A DNA stretch of 31,047 nt from a virus. A program made the position numbers and the translations under genes. The notes beneath the pieces were generated by a model. That model did no database searches. It was not told the DNA's origin and worked only from the letters and a program-made list of their open reading frames with translations. Positions 1-6,315 of this stretch are shown piece by piece (the first letter of the stretch is position 1; each line of letters begins with the position of its first letter). Location of the stretch: positions 1 through 31,047 of the IMG/VR virus record IMGVR_UViG_3300046507_000230, one strand, 5' to 3'.

Positions 1-249
1 GACTACAGCTGTTTGGCCAGTGCCTTTGCGGTAGAAGCCAGCAGTAGCATCAGCAGCGAAGCCGATTGAGGGAGCAATGGAGGTGCCGTCAGGGGCAGTC
101 AGGTTGCCGCTAGTCAGCGAGCTGCCAACATCAGTCAGCAGCACCTGCTTAATCAGGCGCATATGGTCGTCGGCTTGGTTGAGGCCGTCCGAGGAAGCAG
201 GGTTGGAAGCGACAAGGCCCGAAATGTGGGCCGCAGTCTCTAAGGGCAT
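1..249 (-). CDS. Tail fibre-like protein, N-terminal part (runs off left edge)
   Basis: Read on the minus strand, an ATG at 249 opens 83 codons without a stop to the window edge. An in-frame TAG lies four codons upstream, and AGGA precedes the ATG by about nine bases. The protein begins MPLETAAHISGLVASNPASS and continues with a QADDHMRLIKQVL stretch, typical of the N-terminus of phage tail fibre or tail-collar proteins. It then has IGFAADATAGFYRKGTG, a beta-rich segment seen in fibre shafts and receptor-binding tail proteins. It diverges from the early genes across the 250-1249 leader. The call rests on these family-like segments only. The C-terminus and receptor domain are not visible. Confidence 0.7.
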   Translation of the reverse strand, partial: MPLETAAHISGLVASNPASSDGLNQADDHMRLIKQVLLTDVGSSLTSGNLTAPDGTSIAPSIGFAADATAGFYRKGTGQTAVV

Positions 250-323
250 CAGAGGGTCCTAGGGTACATAGGGCCCAGAGGGGCCTTTAGGGGACAGTGG
301 AAATGGGGAAGGGGGACAGGTAA

Positions 324-351
324 TTGCAAATTGCTAGCTACTAGCTACAAA
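324..351 (+). promoter_or_regulatory. Candidate host-type promoter, TTGCAA-16-TACAAA
   Basis: TTGCAA at 324-329 and TACAAA at 346-351 are separated by 16 bases. The spacer holds two overlapping-style TAGCTA words. Each hexamer matches the sigma70 consensus at four of six positions. It points toward the early genes, but the first plausible start codon is about 900 bases downstream, so other promoters probably exist in between. Confidence 0.4.
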
Positions 352-356
352 CTTCT

Positions 357-372
357 GTCACACATAGGTAAC
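357..372 (+). promoter_or_regulatory. GTCACACATAGG element, copy 1
   Basis: GTCACACATAGGTAAC at 357-372 matches GTCACACATAGGGAAC at 10588-10603 at 15 of 16 positions. Both copies are intergenic and on the plus strand. The CACnnATAGG core resembles the initiation end of T7-family phage promoters, so this may be a phage polymerase promoter. That reading is inference. Confidence 0.35.
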
Positions 373-480
373 CTTTAGGTACCTTAAGGTCCCTTCAGAG
401 GTTTCTCTAAGGGGTGGTAATTTGCTACTACTTGGTATCCCTAGGGGCCATAGGTTCCATAGGGTTCCTTGGGTTCCCTA
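366..480. repeat. Helically phased short repeats (AGGTNCC / GGTTCC)
   Basis: AGGT starts at 366, 377 and 387, that is at 11 and 10 base intervals, within units close to AGGTNCCTT. A second group of GGTTCC lies at 453, 463 and 472, at 10 and 9 base intervals, flanked by two CCCTAGGG palindromes. Spacing close to one helical turn suggests repeated protein contacts on one face of the DNA, as in replication iterons or operator arrays. The units are degenerate. Confidence 0.45.
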
Positions 481-482
481 GG

Positions 483-498
483 GTACTAGCTGTAGTAC
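483..498. promoter_or_regulatory. Hairpin GTACTA-gctg-TAGTAC
   Basis: Six perfectly complementary base pairs with a four-base loop directly follow the GGTTCC repeats. There is no T-run, so it is not a standard terminator. It may be a protein-binding dyad. Confidence 0.4.
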
Positions 499-510
499 AG
501 GGGTCATTAC

Positions 511-530
511 AGAGAACATCTAGGTTCTCT
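511..530. promoter_or_regulatory. Hairpin AGAGAAC-atctag-GTTCTCT
   Basis: A perfect seven-base-pair stem with a six-base loop is followed by TTCTCTAATACG. The lack of an uninterrupted T-run argues against a strong terminator. It could be an operator or RNA processing site. Confidence 0.4.
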
Positions 531-1249
531 TTCTCTAATACGTAGGAACGTTGGTCTGCTAACCTATTGATATTGCTACATAAGTGTATGCAAAAGAGGC
601 CCATTTGGGGCCTGGGGGATCATTGGGTCCCATACGGTACTCTGGCGGAGCACACCGCCCTGTGAAGCCGAGCAGAGGCCCATGGCTTTAGCCCTCGAAT
701 TTTGAAATGGGGGGCCCCTAAACGTTAGCCCGGGGGCCCCATGCTGCCCCGGAGTCCCTTTCGCTGCGCTGTGCCCCCGCAGGCTTCCCCCGCGCATAGG
801 CTAACCCATTGATATCATTGGGCTGACTGCGGATTGCCTGACCGATAGGGGGATAGCTAGGGTTAGCTGCGGCCTAGGCATTAGTGTACGGCGCGTCCAT
901 AAATATGCACACTGGCCAAGCCGTCCATATGTCGGAGCGTAGACTGCCCCCACATGCCCCTAGGAAGCCCGTGGAGCGCGGTTAGCCATTGGCCAGCTAT
1001 GCAACCCCATGTCACCCAATGCCCCCTGAGCGGCCTTCCTAGCTAACCCATGGCTAGTAGGGGCATTAGGGCCGCTATGGTCCTAAATATTCGTTCTCCG
1101 TTATGGTGCAGGTGGCAGCTATGCGCCCTTGGAATCCCTGCTATGCATAGCTCCTAAAGTTAGCCAAAGCCGATGATTGCCTATTGCAACCTGTCTCGAA
1201 TTGGTGTTCATAGGGGGCAGAGCGGAACGCCAACTCGGAGCTAACGGAC

Positions 1250-1339
1250 ATGATCACTGTAACGGACATGGTGCGGCACGGGACCAAAGTTTGCCTCGGT
1301 ACACGTTGGCTGATGGTCATCATTTATTGCGCCCACTAA
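1250..1339 (+). CDS. Possible 29-residue leader peptide
   Basis: ATG at 1250 opens 29 codons ending in TAA. GGAG lies nine bases upstream in the sequence CGGAGCTAACGGACATG. The ATPase start at 1369 has almost the same arrangement, CGGAGCTAACGACCATG, so the two starts look like copies of one translation cassette. The short product (begins MITVTDMVRHG) has no recognisable domain and ends 29 bases before the ATPase. It may be a leader peptide or a broken remnant of a duplicated start. Confidence 0.35.
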   Translation: MITVTDMVRHGTKVCLGTRWLMVIIYCAH

Positions 1340-1368
1340 CACCCTCACACCAATCGGAGCTAACGACC

Positions 1369-2637
1369 ATGACGACCAACGAAACCGCAACCGCACAAGC
1401 AATCCGCGCTGATCGTGGTGCGCTTAGCTTCTCCCTGATGGCTCAGGACGTGAAGCATCCCGCTAAGCTGGCGCTTCGCAAATGGTTGTCAGCTAATGGC
1501 GTCCCGTCAACCTACGCTGCTCGCCTGTCCTTCGCAGAGCTAGAGAACGCGTGGAACGATACCAGCGATGCCTCGCTCAATATCCTTCGCCTGTCCCAAG
1601 GCAATGCTAGCTCGACCAATACCGCTAGCGCCAACGGGGCGGCCCATGACACCACTTTCACCATGACCACTAAGGAAGAAACCCACACCATGAACGCTCA
1701 CACTACTGCCCCTAGCGCTGCTGACGCTGTTGCCCCGTTGCTCGACTTCATCGCCAGCCGCACCGCAGGCGCCGTGGATGCGGCTAAGGTCGCGTCGATT
1801 GTCACTGAGCAGATGGATGCATTGATTGCTCTGCTGCCCGACATGATTAAGCAGCATGCCGACGTTCGCACCATTGAGATTAAGAAGCACGATGGCTCGA
1901 CCTATAAGGTTGAGGGCCGCGTTCATCCCAAATTCGAGACGCTGCTTAAGGTCGCTGCATCCCGCCAAGCGAACGGCCGTCACCCGAACATTATGCTTTC
2001 GGGCCCGACCGGTAGCGGCAAAACCCATGCGGTTGAGCAGCTGGCTAAGGCGCTTGGATTGGAGTTCTATACCAATGGCGCTATCTCAATGGACCATCAG
2101 CTAGTCGGCTTCAAAGACGCTTCCGGCACCTATCACGAAACCCCGCTCCGCAAGGCGTTCGGCCGTCCTGCCATTTACCTGTTTGACGAAATTGATAGCT
2201 CGGACAACTCGCCTCTGCTCTGCCTCGCTGGCGCATTGGCTAACGGTGGTTTCGAGTTCCCCGACCAGTTCATTGAGCGTCACCCCGATAGCATTATCAT
2301 CGCTGCCGGTAACACATGGGGCAACGGCGCAACGGCGGAGTTCGTCGGCCGCAATCGCCTTGACGGCGCAATCAAGTCTCGCTTCCCCGTTCGCATTAGC
2401 TGGGATTATGACGAAAAGCTGGAGCGCGATATCTCCGGTAACCTCGAATGGGCATTGCGTGTCCAGAAGGCGCGCGCCAACGCAAAGCGGGCTGGCATCA
2501 AGGTGCAGATTGATCCGCGCATGACGCAAGCGGGGGCGGCTATCATCAATGCAGGCATGACGGCAGATGAAGCGGCCGAATTGACCTATCTGGCGGAGCT
2601 CACTCCCGACCAACGCCGCATGATTGACGCGAAATAA
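1369..2637 (+). CDS. MoxR/CobS-like AAA+ ATPase
   Basis: 422 residues from the ATG at 1369, chosen because GGAG lies nine bases upstream; the frame is open further upstream but without a good start. Walker A is SGPTGSGKT at 211-219, Walker B is YLFDEID with D273 and E274, a sensor-1-type Asn is in AAGNTWG near 315, and an arginine-finger-like segment (NRLDGAIKSRF) ends near 339. This layout fits the MoxR/CobS branch of AAA+ proteins, which remodel partners that often carry VWA-like domains. Residues 15-65 form a separate N-terminal region with a SAP-like look (LALRKWLSANGVPSTYAARL). A Thr/Ala-rich linker around 70-118 contains a second MTTKEET motif resembling the N-terminus, which hints at fusion or internal duplication. 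The next gene is the probable partner. The substrate is unknown. Confidence 0.85.
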   Translation: MTTNETATAQAIRADRGALSFSLMAQDVKHPAKLALRKWLSANGVPSTYAARLSFAELENAWNDTSDASLNILRLSQGNASSTNTASANGAAHDTTFTMTTKEETHTMNAHTTAPSAADAVAPLLDFIASRTAGAVDAAKVASIVTEQMDALIALLPDMIKQHADVRTIEIKKHDGSTYKVEGRVHPKFETLLKVAASRQANGRHPNIMLSGPTGSGKTHAVEQLAKALGLEFYTNGAISMDHQLVGFKDASGTYHETPLRKAFGRPAIYLFDEIDSSDNSPLLCLAGALANGGFEFPDQFIERHPDSIIIAAGNTWGNGATAEFVGRNRLDGAIKSRFPVRISWDYDEKLERDISGNLEWALRVQKARANAKRAGIKVQIDPRMTQAGAAIINAGMTADEAAELTYLAELTPDQRRMIDAK

Positions 2638-2663
2638 TTTGGGCAAAAGGGTTGCCATTGGTA

Positions 2664-2691
2664 TTGACTAGCCATGGCAACCCTATACAAT
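2664..2691 (+). promoter_or_regulatory. Sigma70-type promoter, TTGACT-16-TACAAT
   Basis: TTGACT at 2664-2669 and TACAAT at 2686-2691 are 16 bases apart, in the gap between the ATPase stop (2637) and the next ATG (2727). Each hexamer matches the host consensus at five of six positions, making this the best host-type promoter in the early region. It would give the partner gene its own transcript. Confidence 0.6.
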
Positions 2692-2726
2692 CCGGGCAGT
2701 TGAGCAGAACACAGCGGAGCGAACCA

Positions 2727-3587
2727 ATGATCACTAAATCGGAACGGCGCGGGCTTAAGGGCGGAACGGACTATTTCGCGGTTTGCGATATGGAAGGTTT
2801 TGCGGAGTTGGCTGCCTCTGTTCCTGCGGAGCAATCGGAGCGCAGGGGCGCATCTAGGGGCGGCGAAGGCAGCTGGTATGGAGACAAAACCTATACGCAA
2901 GCCCTCGATTGCGTGCGCAATGGAGACTTGGCCGGAGTTGCTGCCTCCGAGCAGCTGCTCGACAAGCTTGAGGCAGAGCAATTCGTTTCGCCCGTATGGC
3001 GCAATCGCCTTGACGTGGTCGGTGGTTCGCCCTGTGTCCCGGCCTATCTCGCTGGTCACCCAATGGCCATGCGGCGCCGTGAGCGCGTTATGTCCGAGCA
3101 GGGGCCGTTGACTATCATTGTTGCTATGACGCTGTCGGGCGCGATTGAGGTTGAGGATATGCGCAAGCGGGGCGCAACGTTGCTCGCCTTGGTCCGCCTG
3201 CTGTCAACTAATCGCCCGGTTGAGATTTGGACGGCAGTTTGCCTTGGTTCAACGGGGCGCGGGGCGCATGTGCTCACTAAGCTTGACACTGCCCCGCTCG
3301 ACTTGGCGCGCGCTGCTCACATGCTAACTGATCCGTGCGTTACACGCGGGCTTGGCTATGCTTCATGCAACCATATCGCATCGGGCGGTTACATGGGCGG
3401 ATGGCCCCATGGCAACTTTGAAGCCTACCAGCGCACGGCGCGTGAACTCTATAGCAACGTTATCGGCACTAGCTCCGAGGTTCTCTATGTCGGCGCGGCC
3501 CATGTGGATGATCCGACCGTAAAAGAGCCGGTCAAGTGGCTTAAGGAAACACTCGCCCAATACGGCGGTGCGGCGCTGGCGGAGTAG
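2727..3587 (+). CDS. AAA+ partner protein, DUF7192-like (possible VWA-like fold)
   Basis: 286 residues from ATG 2727, preceded by CGGAGCGAACCA, a relative of the ATPase start cassette. An in-frame TTG at 2652 is rejected because it precedes the promoter. Features are an N-terminal acidic/aromatic segment, GSWYGDKTYTQAL near residue 48, then VVGGSPCVPAYLAGHP followed by TIIVAMTLSGAIEV, a hydrophobic strand followed by a gene-long alpha/beta pattern. Phage proteins of this type (I recall the name DUF7192) commonly follow a MoxR/CobS-like ATPase, and the middle resembles the central sheet of a VWA domain, but no clear DxSxS metal site is visible. Function as an ATPase adaptor or substrate-binding subunit is inferred from position and analogy to CobS-CobT and MoxR-VWA pairs. 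Confidence 0.6.
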   Translation: MITKSERRGLKGGTDYFAVCDMEGFAELAASVPAEQSERRGASRGGEGSWYGDKTYTQALDCVRNGDLAGVAASEQLLDKLEAEQFVSPVWRNRLDVVGGSPCVPAYLAGHPMAMRRRERVMSEQGPLTIIVAMTLSGAIEVEDMRKRGATLLALVRLLSTNRPVEIWTAVCLGSTGRGAHVLTKLDTAPLDLARAAHMLTDPCVTRGLGYASCNHIASGGYMGGWPHGNFEAYQRTARELYSNVIGTSSEVLYVGAAHVDDPTVKEPVKWLKETLAQYGGAALAE

Positions 3588-3596
3588 GGGGCAGCC

Positions 3597-3692
3597 ATGA
3601 GAATGAACCGAGTCAGCCGCAGGGAATATCGTCGGGCTAACACTTGGCGCCAATGGTGGCTTTGGCTAGCTGGCAGAGCACCGAGGAGTTGA
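3597..3692 (+). CDS. Small basic Trp-rich protein, 31 residues
   Basis: ATG 3597 follows GGAGTAGGGGGCAGCC and the frame runs 31 codons to TGA at 3692. The product is strongly basic (many Arg) with a WRQWWLWLAG core that could insert into a membrane or bind nucleic acid. It lies nine bases after the DUF7192-like gene and four before the next gene, which supports a real gene in an operon. No family is recognised. Confidence 0.45.
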   Translation: MRMNRVSRREYRRANTWRQWWLWLAGRAPRS

Positions 3693-3696
3693 GACC

Positions 3697-3918
3697 ATGA
3701 CAACGAACAAAGCCACAAGCCTCTTGCGCAAGGGGGCCCCGCTGATGCTGACGCTAACGCAAGGGGGGCCGGTCTATTCCGTAGACGGCCATGGGACGGT
3801 GCCAACAAAGCTAGCGCGCGGCCTGACTAACCCGGGCCCCATGCAAACCGATTTGTTCCTGCGGCCCAATGAGGACGGACTATTCCCGGGATGCAGTCAG
3901 ACGTGGCAGGCTGAATAG
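3697..3918 (+). CDS. Hypothetical protein, 73 residues
   Basis: ATG 3697 has GGAG eight bases upstream (GAGGAGTTGAGACC). The product starts MTTNKATSLLRKGAPLM and has a Gly/Pro-rich middle. No known domain is recognised. It closes the ATPase operon before a 120-base gap. Confidence 0.55.
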   Translation: MTTNKATSLLRKGAPLMLTLTQGGPVYSVDGHGTVPTKLARGLTNPGPMQTDLFLRPNEDGLFPGCSQTWQAE

Positions 3919-4039
3919 GTCGCCAAATGCCATTAGCTGGCCATTGGTAGCTTTCCAGTGGTCGGCCGCTACCCAACTAGCCCTAACGACCAAAACGCAC
4001 CCACGGGCTTCCTAGGCCCATTACGAGAGGTACAGACCA

Positions 4040-4282
4040 ATGAAGCTATTCGCGGTTACCGTTATGTACATCAAGACCAACGGGGAAGATTGCACGGCCC
4101 TTGCCATGGTCGGCGCGGCTGATGCAATGGAAGCTATCGACACTGCGGCGGAAGGCGTCAAGGCGCTTCCCCATTGCCGGGAGGTGCGCGGGGGCATGTG
4201 CGAGGAGGTGGCCGACTTGGCCCCCAGCGCAGGCCCCAACGCGCGAGCGGCTACCCATCCAACGCACGGCACTGTGAACTAA
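4040..4282 (+). CDS. Hypothetical protein, 80 residues
   Basis: ATG 4040 follows AGAGGTACAGACC. The N-terminus MKLFAVTVMYIKTNGEDC begins with a beta-strand pattern and the protein looks like a small alpha/beta domain with three Cys. Its 3' end contains CCAACGCGCGAGCGGCTACCC, a degenerate copy of the start cassette found before the next five genes, so its C-terminus may have been rewritten by recombination at that repeat. Function unknown. Confidence 0.6.
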   Translation: MKLFAVTVMYIKTNGEDCTALAMVGAADAMEAIDTAAEGVKALPHCREVRGGMCEEVADLAPSAGPNARAATHPTHGTVN

Positions 4283-4311
4283 CCACCCACCCAACGCGCG
4301 AGGGATAACCC

Positions 4312-4434
4312 ATGCCCATGATTACCCGTTCACCCGCCCCACAATTCGACGGCTATAGCCATGTGGTCTATGGCCGTCCGGGCTGGCCTAGCGCCTGTGT
4401 GTGGCTGGTCCCATGTCTAACGCGCGAGGAATAG
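4312..4434 (+). CDS. Hypothetical protein, 40 residues
   Basis: ATG 4312 follows cassette ACGCGCGAGGGATAACCC; a second ATG two codons later is an alternative. The product begins MPMITRSPAPQFDGY and ends LTREE, the last residues being encoded by the next gene's start cassette. The stop TAG lies inside that cassette, so translation of the two genes is likely coupled. No family recognised. Confidence 0.55.
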   Translation: MPMITRSPAPQFDGYSHVVYGRPGWPSACVWLVPCLTREE

Positions 4435-4436
4435 CT

Positions 4437-4646
4437 ATGATCCGAGAAATCATGTGCTGCACATGCGGCGATGAACGCGAGGTCGATAAGCAACCCAGCT
4501 ATGGCCATGTGTGGCAATGCCCCGCGTGCGGCCTCGTTTCTGTGAAACTCTACCCAATTGGCGGGGGCCGCGAGTGGGTAGTTCTAACTGCGGAGCAAGT
4601 CCGCTTCCACCGGCTGGCCCCAACGCGCGAGGAGCAAAACCAATGA
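4437..4646 (+). CDS. Small zinc-ribbon-like protein, 69 residues
   Basis: ATG 4437 is two bases after the previous stop and follows GAGGAATAGCT. The protein has MCCTCGDEREV near residue 6 and QCPACGLVSVK near residue 27, that is two CxxC pairs about 18 residues apart, a zinc-ribbon-type arrangement. Such small phage proteins may bind nucleic acid or RNA polymerase, but no specific family is recognised. Its C-terminus TREEQNQ is encoded by the next cassette, and its TGA overlaps the next ATG (ATGA). Confidence 0.7.
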   Translation: MIREIMCCTCGDEREVDKQPSYGHVWQCPACGLVSVKLYPIGGGREWVVLTAEQVRFHRLAPTREEQNQ

Positions 4647-4882
4647 CCACAAGCGACACTGAAATCCTAGCATCCCTGCGCAACTCGGATATGCGCGACG
4701 CCCATAGGCTCTATAACGCGGCTATGCATGTTGTGTCGCTTGGGTCTATCTTCCCTGAGAACGCGTTGCGGGCTGTAGCGGCCGCGCTGGCGAACGAGGC
4801 GCGCAACCCCTGCGAGGAGCACGAACGCGAGGCCATGCTAGCTATGGCTTCATACCTGGCCACTGAAGCGGGCACCCGCTAA
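4643..4882 (+). CDS. Hypothetical helical protein, 79 residues
   Basis: ATG 4643 overlaps the preceding stop as ATGA and has the GAGGAG part of a cassette upstream. The product (MTTSDTEILASLRNSDMRDA) is predicted by eye to be helical and acidic at its end. No family is recognised. It belongs to the cassette-linked gene run. Confidence 0.65.
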   Translation: MTTSDTEILASLRNSDMRDAHRLYNAAMHVVSLGSIFPENALRAVAAALANEARNPCEEHEREAMLAMASYLATEAGTR

Positions 4883-4912
4883 TCAACCCCATACGCGCAA
4901 GGAATAGCTACA

Positions 4913-5170
4913 ATGACAAACCACGATAACCACTCTTCTGCCGCGACTGGTGGAGTGTATGGCGCAAAGGCGCTGCCGCCCGGCGTATCAATCGCGAGCG
5001 CCAACAAGGCTATCGAGTTTCTTGAATGGCTTTCTGGCTACATCGGACACGGCCCCGCAGTTCAGATCAGCTCGGATCAGATGGACTACATCCGAAGCAA
5101 GGTCCACCCGCTCATGGTTGATCTTGGGGTGATCCGACCGTCATCCCAAGTGTCGCGCCCACAACGCTAA
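4913..5170 (+). CDS. Hypothetical protein, 85 residues
   Basis: ATG 4913 follows ACGCGCAAGGAATAGCTACA. The N-terminal 30 residues are low in order (Ser/Ala/Gly-rich), followed by a helical part with IEFLEWLSGYIGHG. No family is recognised. The downstream cassette begins at its stop codon region. Confidence 0.6.
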   Translation: MTNHDNHSSAATGGVYGAKALPPGVSIASANKAIEFLEWLSGYIGHGPAVQISSDQMDYIRSKVHPLMVDLGVIRPSSQVSRPQR

Positions 5171-5189
5171 CGCGCAAGGAATAGCTACA

Positions 5190-5363
5190 ATGATGAACCT
5201 CTACCTTCAAATGATTGGTGCCCTCGCGCTGGGCGGCATCGCCATAGGCATCCTCAAAGAACATCGCGAGACGCCTTTGCGCCTATGGGAATTTGCGGTC
5301 ATCGCGGCTCTGGCGTTGGTCGTCATCTACGGGATTGTTAATGCGCCAAACCTAGGGGGATAG
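5190..5363 (+). CDS. Small two-helix membrane protein, 57 residues
   Basis: ATG 5190 follows ACGCGCAAGGAATAGCTACA, the same 20-base cassette as the previous gene. Two hydrophobic segments are visible, at about residues 8-22 (MIGALALGGIAIGIL) and 34-51 (EFAVIAALALVVIYGIV), joined by a charged turn. This suggests a hairpin inner-membrane protein. No family is recognised. Last gene of the cassette run. Confidence 0.6.
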   Translation: MMNLYLQMIGALALGGIAIGILKEHRETPLRLWEFAVIAALALVVIYGIVNAPNLGG

Positions 5364-5399
5364 CGCCTCTAGCTATATCAAAATAGCTACACATTGGCA

Positions 5400-5428
5400 T
5401 TGATTATCGTGTAGCAACTGAGTACACT
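5400..5428 (+). promoter_or_regulatory. Sigma70-type promoter, TTGATT-17-TACACT
   Basis: TTGATT at 5400-5405 and TACACT at 5423-5428 are 17 bases apart, in the 95-base gap before the gene at 5459. Both hexamers fit host promoters at four of six positions and the spacing is ideal. Confidence 0.55.
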
Positions 5429-5458
5429 AAGCAAACCAACTTCAACCGAGTGACGACA

Positions 5459-5608
5459 ATGCAGCAGAGCAAAGCCTACGTGATCAAGAACAACGCCCGG
5501 AACCTGCGGGCAACCATGGATGCGCGGAAAGCCGAATACGCCGCGTACCGCTACGGGCCGCAGACGCGCAATGGCGTACCCTTCAAGAAGCAAGGGAAGC
5601 GCAAATGA
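5459..5608 (+). CDS. Small basic protein, 49 residues
   Basis: ATG 5459 is 31 bases after the -10 element; the ribosome binding site is weak (CGAG). The product is very basic (ends VPFKKQGKRK) with a helical YVIKNNARNLRATMDARKAEY segment, consistent with nucleic-acid binding. Function unknown. Its stop overlaps the next start (ATGA). Confidence 0.5.
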   Translation: MQQSKAYVIKNNARNLRATMDARKAEYAAYRYGPQTRNGVPFKKQGKRK

Positions 5609-5700
5609 GGCGAGGGGACACATGGATGGCCGCAGCGTGCATCGCGCTGTGGCTTGGTGGGATGGCATGGGGAATTGGGTTTATCGCGAGGTTCGTGTGA
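5605..5700 (+). CDS. Single-span membrane peptide, 31 residues
   Basis: ATG 5605 overlaps the preceding TGA. The product MRRGDTWMAAACIALWLGGM continues into AWGIGFIARFV and is almost wholly hydrophobic after a basic N-terminus, so one transmembrane helix is expected. No family recognised. Confidence 0.45.
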   Translation: MRRGDTWMAAACIALWLGGMAWGIGFIARFV

Positions 5701-5756
5701 TGAACCGGTTTACAACACATCCGGGAAAATACGGCATAGCGGTGGCGGAATCTTGA
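5700..5756 (+). CDS. Possible 18-residue peptide
   Basis: ATG 5700 overlaps the preceding TGA (TGATG) and the frame ends at TGA 5756. The coupling is the only support; at 18 residues it may be chance. Confidence 0.2.
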   Translation: MNRFTTHPGKYGIAVAES

Positions 5757-5846
5757 CTAGCTAACCTTAGTTCCACTAAGCCAGCCTTACGAGAACCTTA
5801 CTGCGCCGCATCACATAATCTCGCGTCTAGGGGAAAGTAGACTGCA

Positions 5847-6224
5847 ATGCGTACTATACCCACCGATACAACTTTCGTTCTATCCGCCCCCCTCTACAAC
5901 ATTCCGGCCGGGGCAACCGGGCAGATAACGCGCTTAGATAGCTTCCACGTAGCGCTCGCCTTCGACGAACACGAGGCCCTTGTGTTCGACGTTGAGGACA
6001 CTGAGCCTGAAGTATGGGCAGCTATCACACCGGCAGCTACATCGATCACTACCGAATCACAGCGAAAGTACTTTCGTCGCAGCTTCTCTTCGATGTTTGT
6101 CACCATACCTATTGCCACGATAGGGCTGCACTACGCATGTGGCGGATGGATAGCTACCCTTGTGGGTCTATTCATTCTCGGCTTCTCGCGTGACTTTGTT
6201 CTGAAACGAATCTTCACACCCTGA
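5847..6224 (+). CDS. Membrane protein with soluble N-terminal domain, 125 residues
   Basis: ATG 5847 follows GGGGAAAGTAGACTGCA. Residues 1-60 form a beta-rich soluble part (PAGATGQITRLDSFHVALAF) rich in acidic residues. Residues about 85-118 hold two hydrophobic stretches (MFVTIPIATIGLHYACGG and IATLVGLFILGF). It may be a membrane-anchored protein involved in superinfection exclusion, given its position beside lysogeny genes, but that is a guess. No family recognised. Confidence 0.6.
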   Translation: MRTIPTDTTFVLSAPLYNIPAGATGQITRLDSFHVALAFDEHEALVFDVEDTEPEVWAAITPAATSITTESQRKYFRRSFSSMFVTIPIATIGLHYACGGWIATLVGLFILGFSRDFVLKRIFTP

Positions 6225-6244
6225 TGTGTAGACGATTTTACACA
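6225..6244. promoter_or_regulatory. Inverted repeat TGTGTA-N8-TACACA, operator candidate
   Basis: TGTGTA at 6225-6230 and TACACA at 6239-6244 form a perfect six-base inverted repeat with an eight-base spacer, starting right after the stop of the membrane protein and about 70 bases before the winged-helix regulator's start. MarR-type dimers bind such dyads near their own genes. Autoregulation is inferred. Confidence 0.45.
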
Positions 6245-6315
6245 GTTGTAACTGGAGTATCCCTATGGCACATAATACCGGAGATTATCGGAGCGCATTG
6301 CACTTAGGAGGTAAC

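Larger units (their letters stand above)
250..1249. other. Non-coding divergent leader of about 1 kb, repeat- and hairpin-rich
   Basis: No open frame here has phage-protein character or a good ribosome binding site. The stretch contains a sigma70-like promoter candidate at 324-351, a GTCACACATAGG element at 357-372, short GGTNCC-type repeats at 366-480, hairpins at 483-498 and 511-530, and two copies of GCTAACC(T/C)ATTGATAT near 558 and 799. From 600 to 790 there are many G and C runs. It separates a leftward tail gene from the rightward early genes, so it is the likely site of early promoters and perhaps a replication origin. No origin protein-binding motif is recognised with certainty. Confidence 0.7.
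4292..5192 (+). repeat. Five repeated translation-start cassettes ACGCGC(G/A)AGGAATAGCTA
   Basis: Near-identical sequences lie before five consecutive start codons. They start near 4293 (ACGCGCGAGGGATAACCC), 4420 (ACGCGCGAGGAATAGCT), 4623 (ACGCGCGAGGAGCAAAACCA), 4893 (ACGCGCAAGGAATAGCTACA) and 5170 (ACGCGCAAGGAATAGCTACA). A sixth, degenerate copy is at about 4239. The GAGG/AAGG core is the ribosome binding site. In two copies the cassette also encodes the end of the upstream protein (TREE-stop, TREEQNQ-stop). This is direct sequence observation. A role as a recombination boundary for swapping small genes is inference. Confidence 0.8.

Noticed and set aside
77-262. 61-codon plus-strand open frame at the left end
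   Set aside because: Antisense to the tail-fibre-like frame, which has the better protein signature.
576-797. 73-codon minus-strand open frame in the leader
   Set aside because: Low-complexity Gly/Pro/Arg product, no ribosome binding site, in a GC-run area.
4022-4294. Minus-strand open frames opposite the gene at 4040
   Set aside because: Antisense shadows in a small plus-strand gene cluster, without ribosome binding sites.
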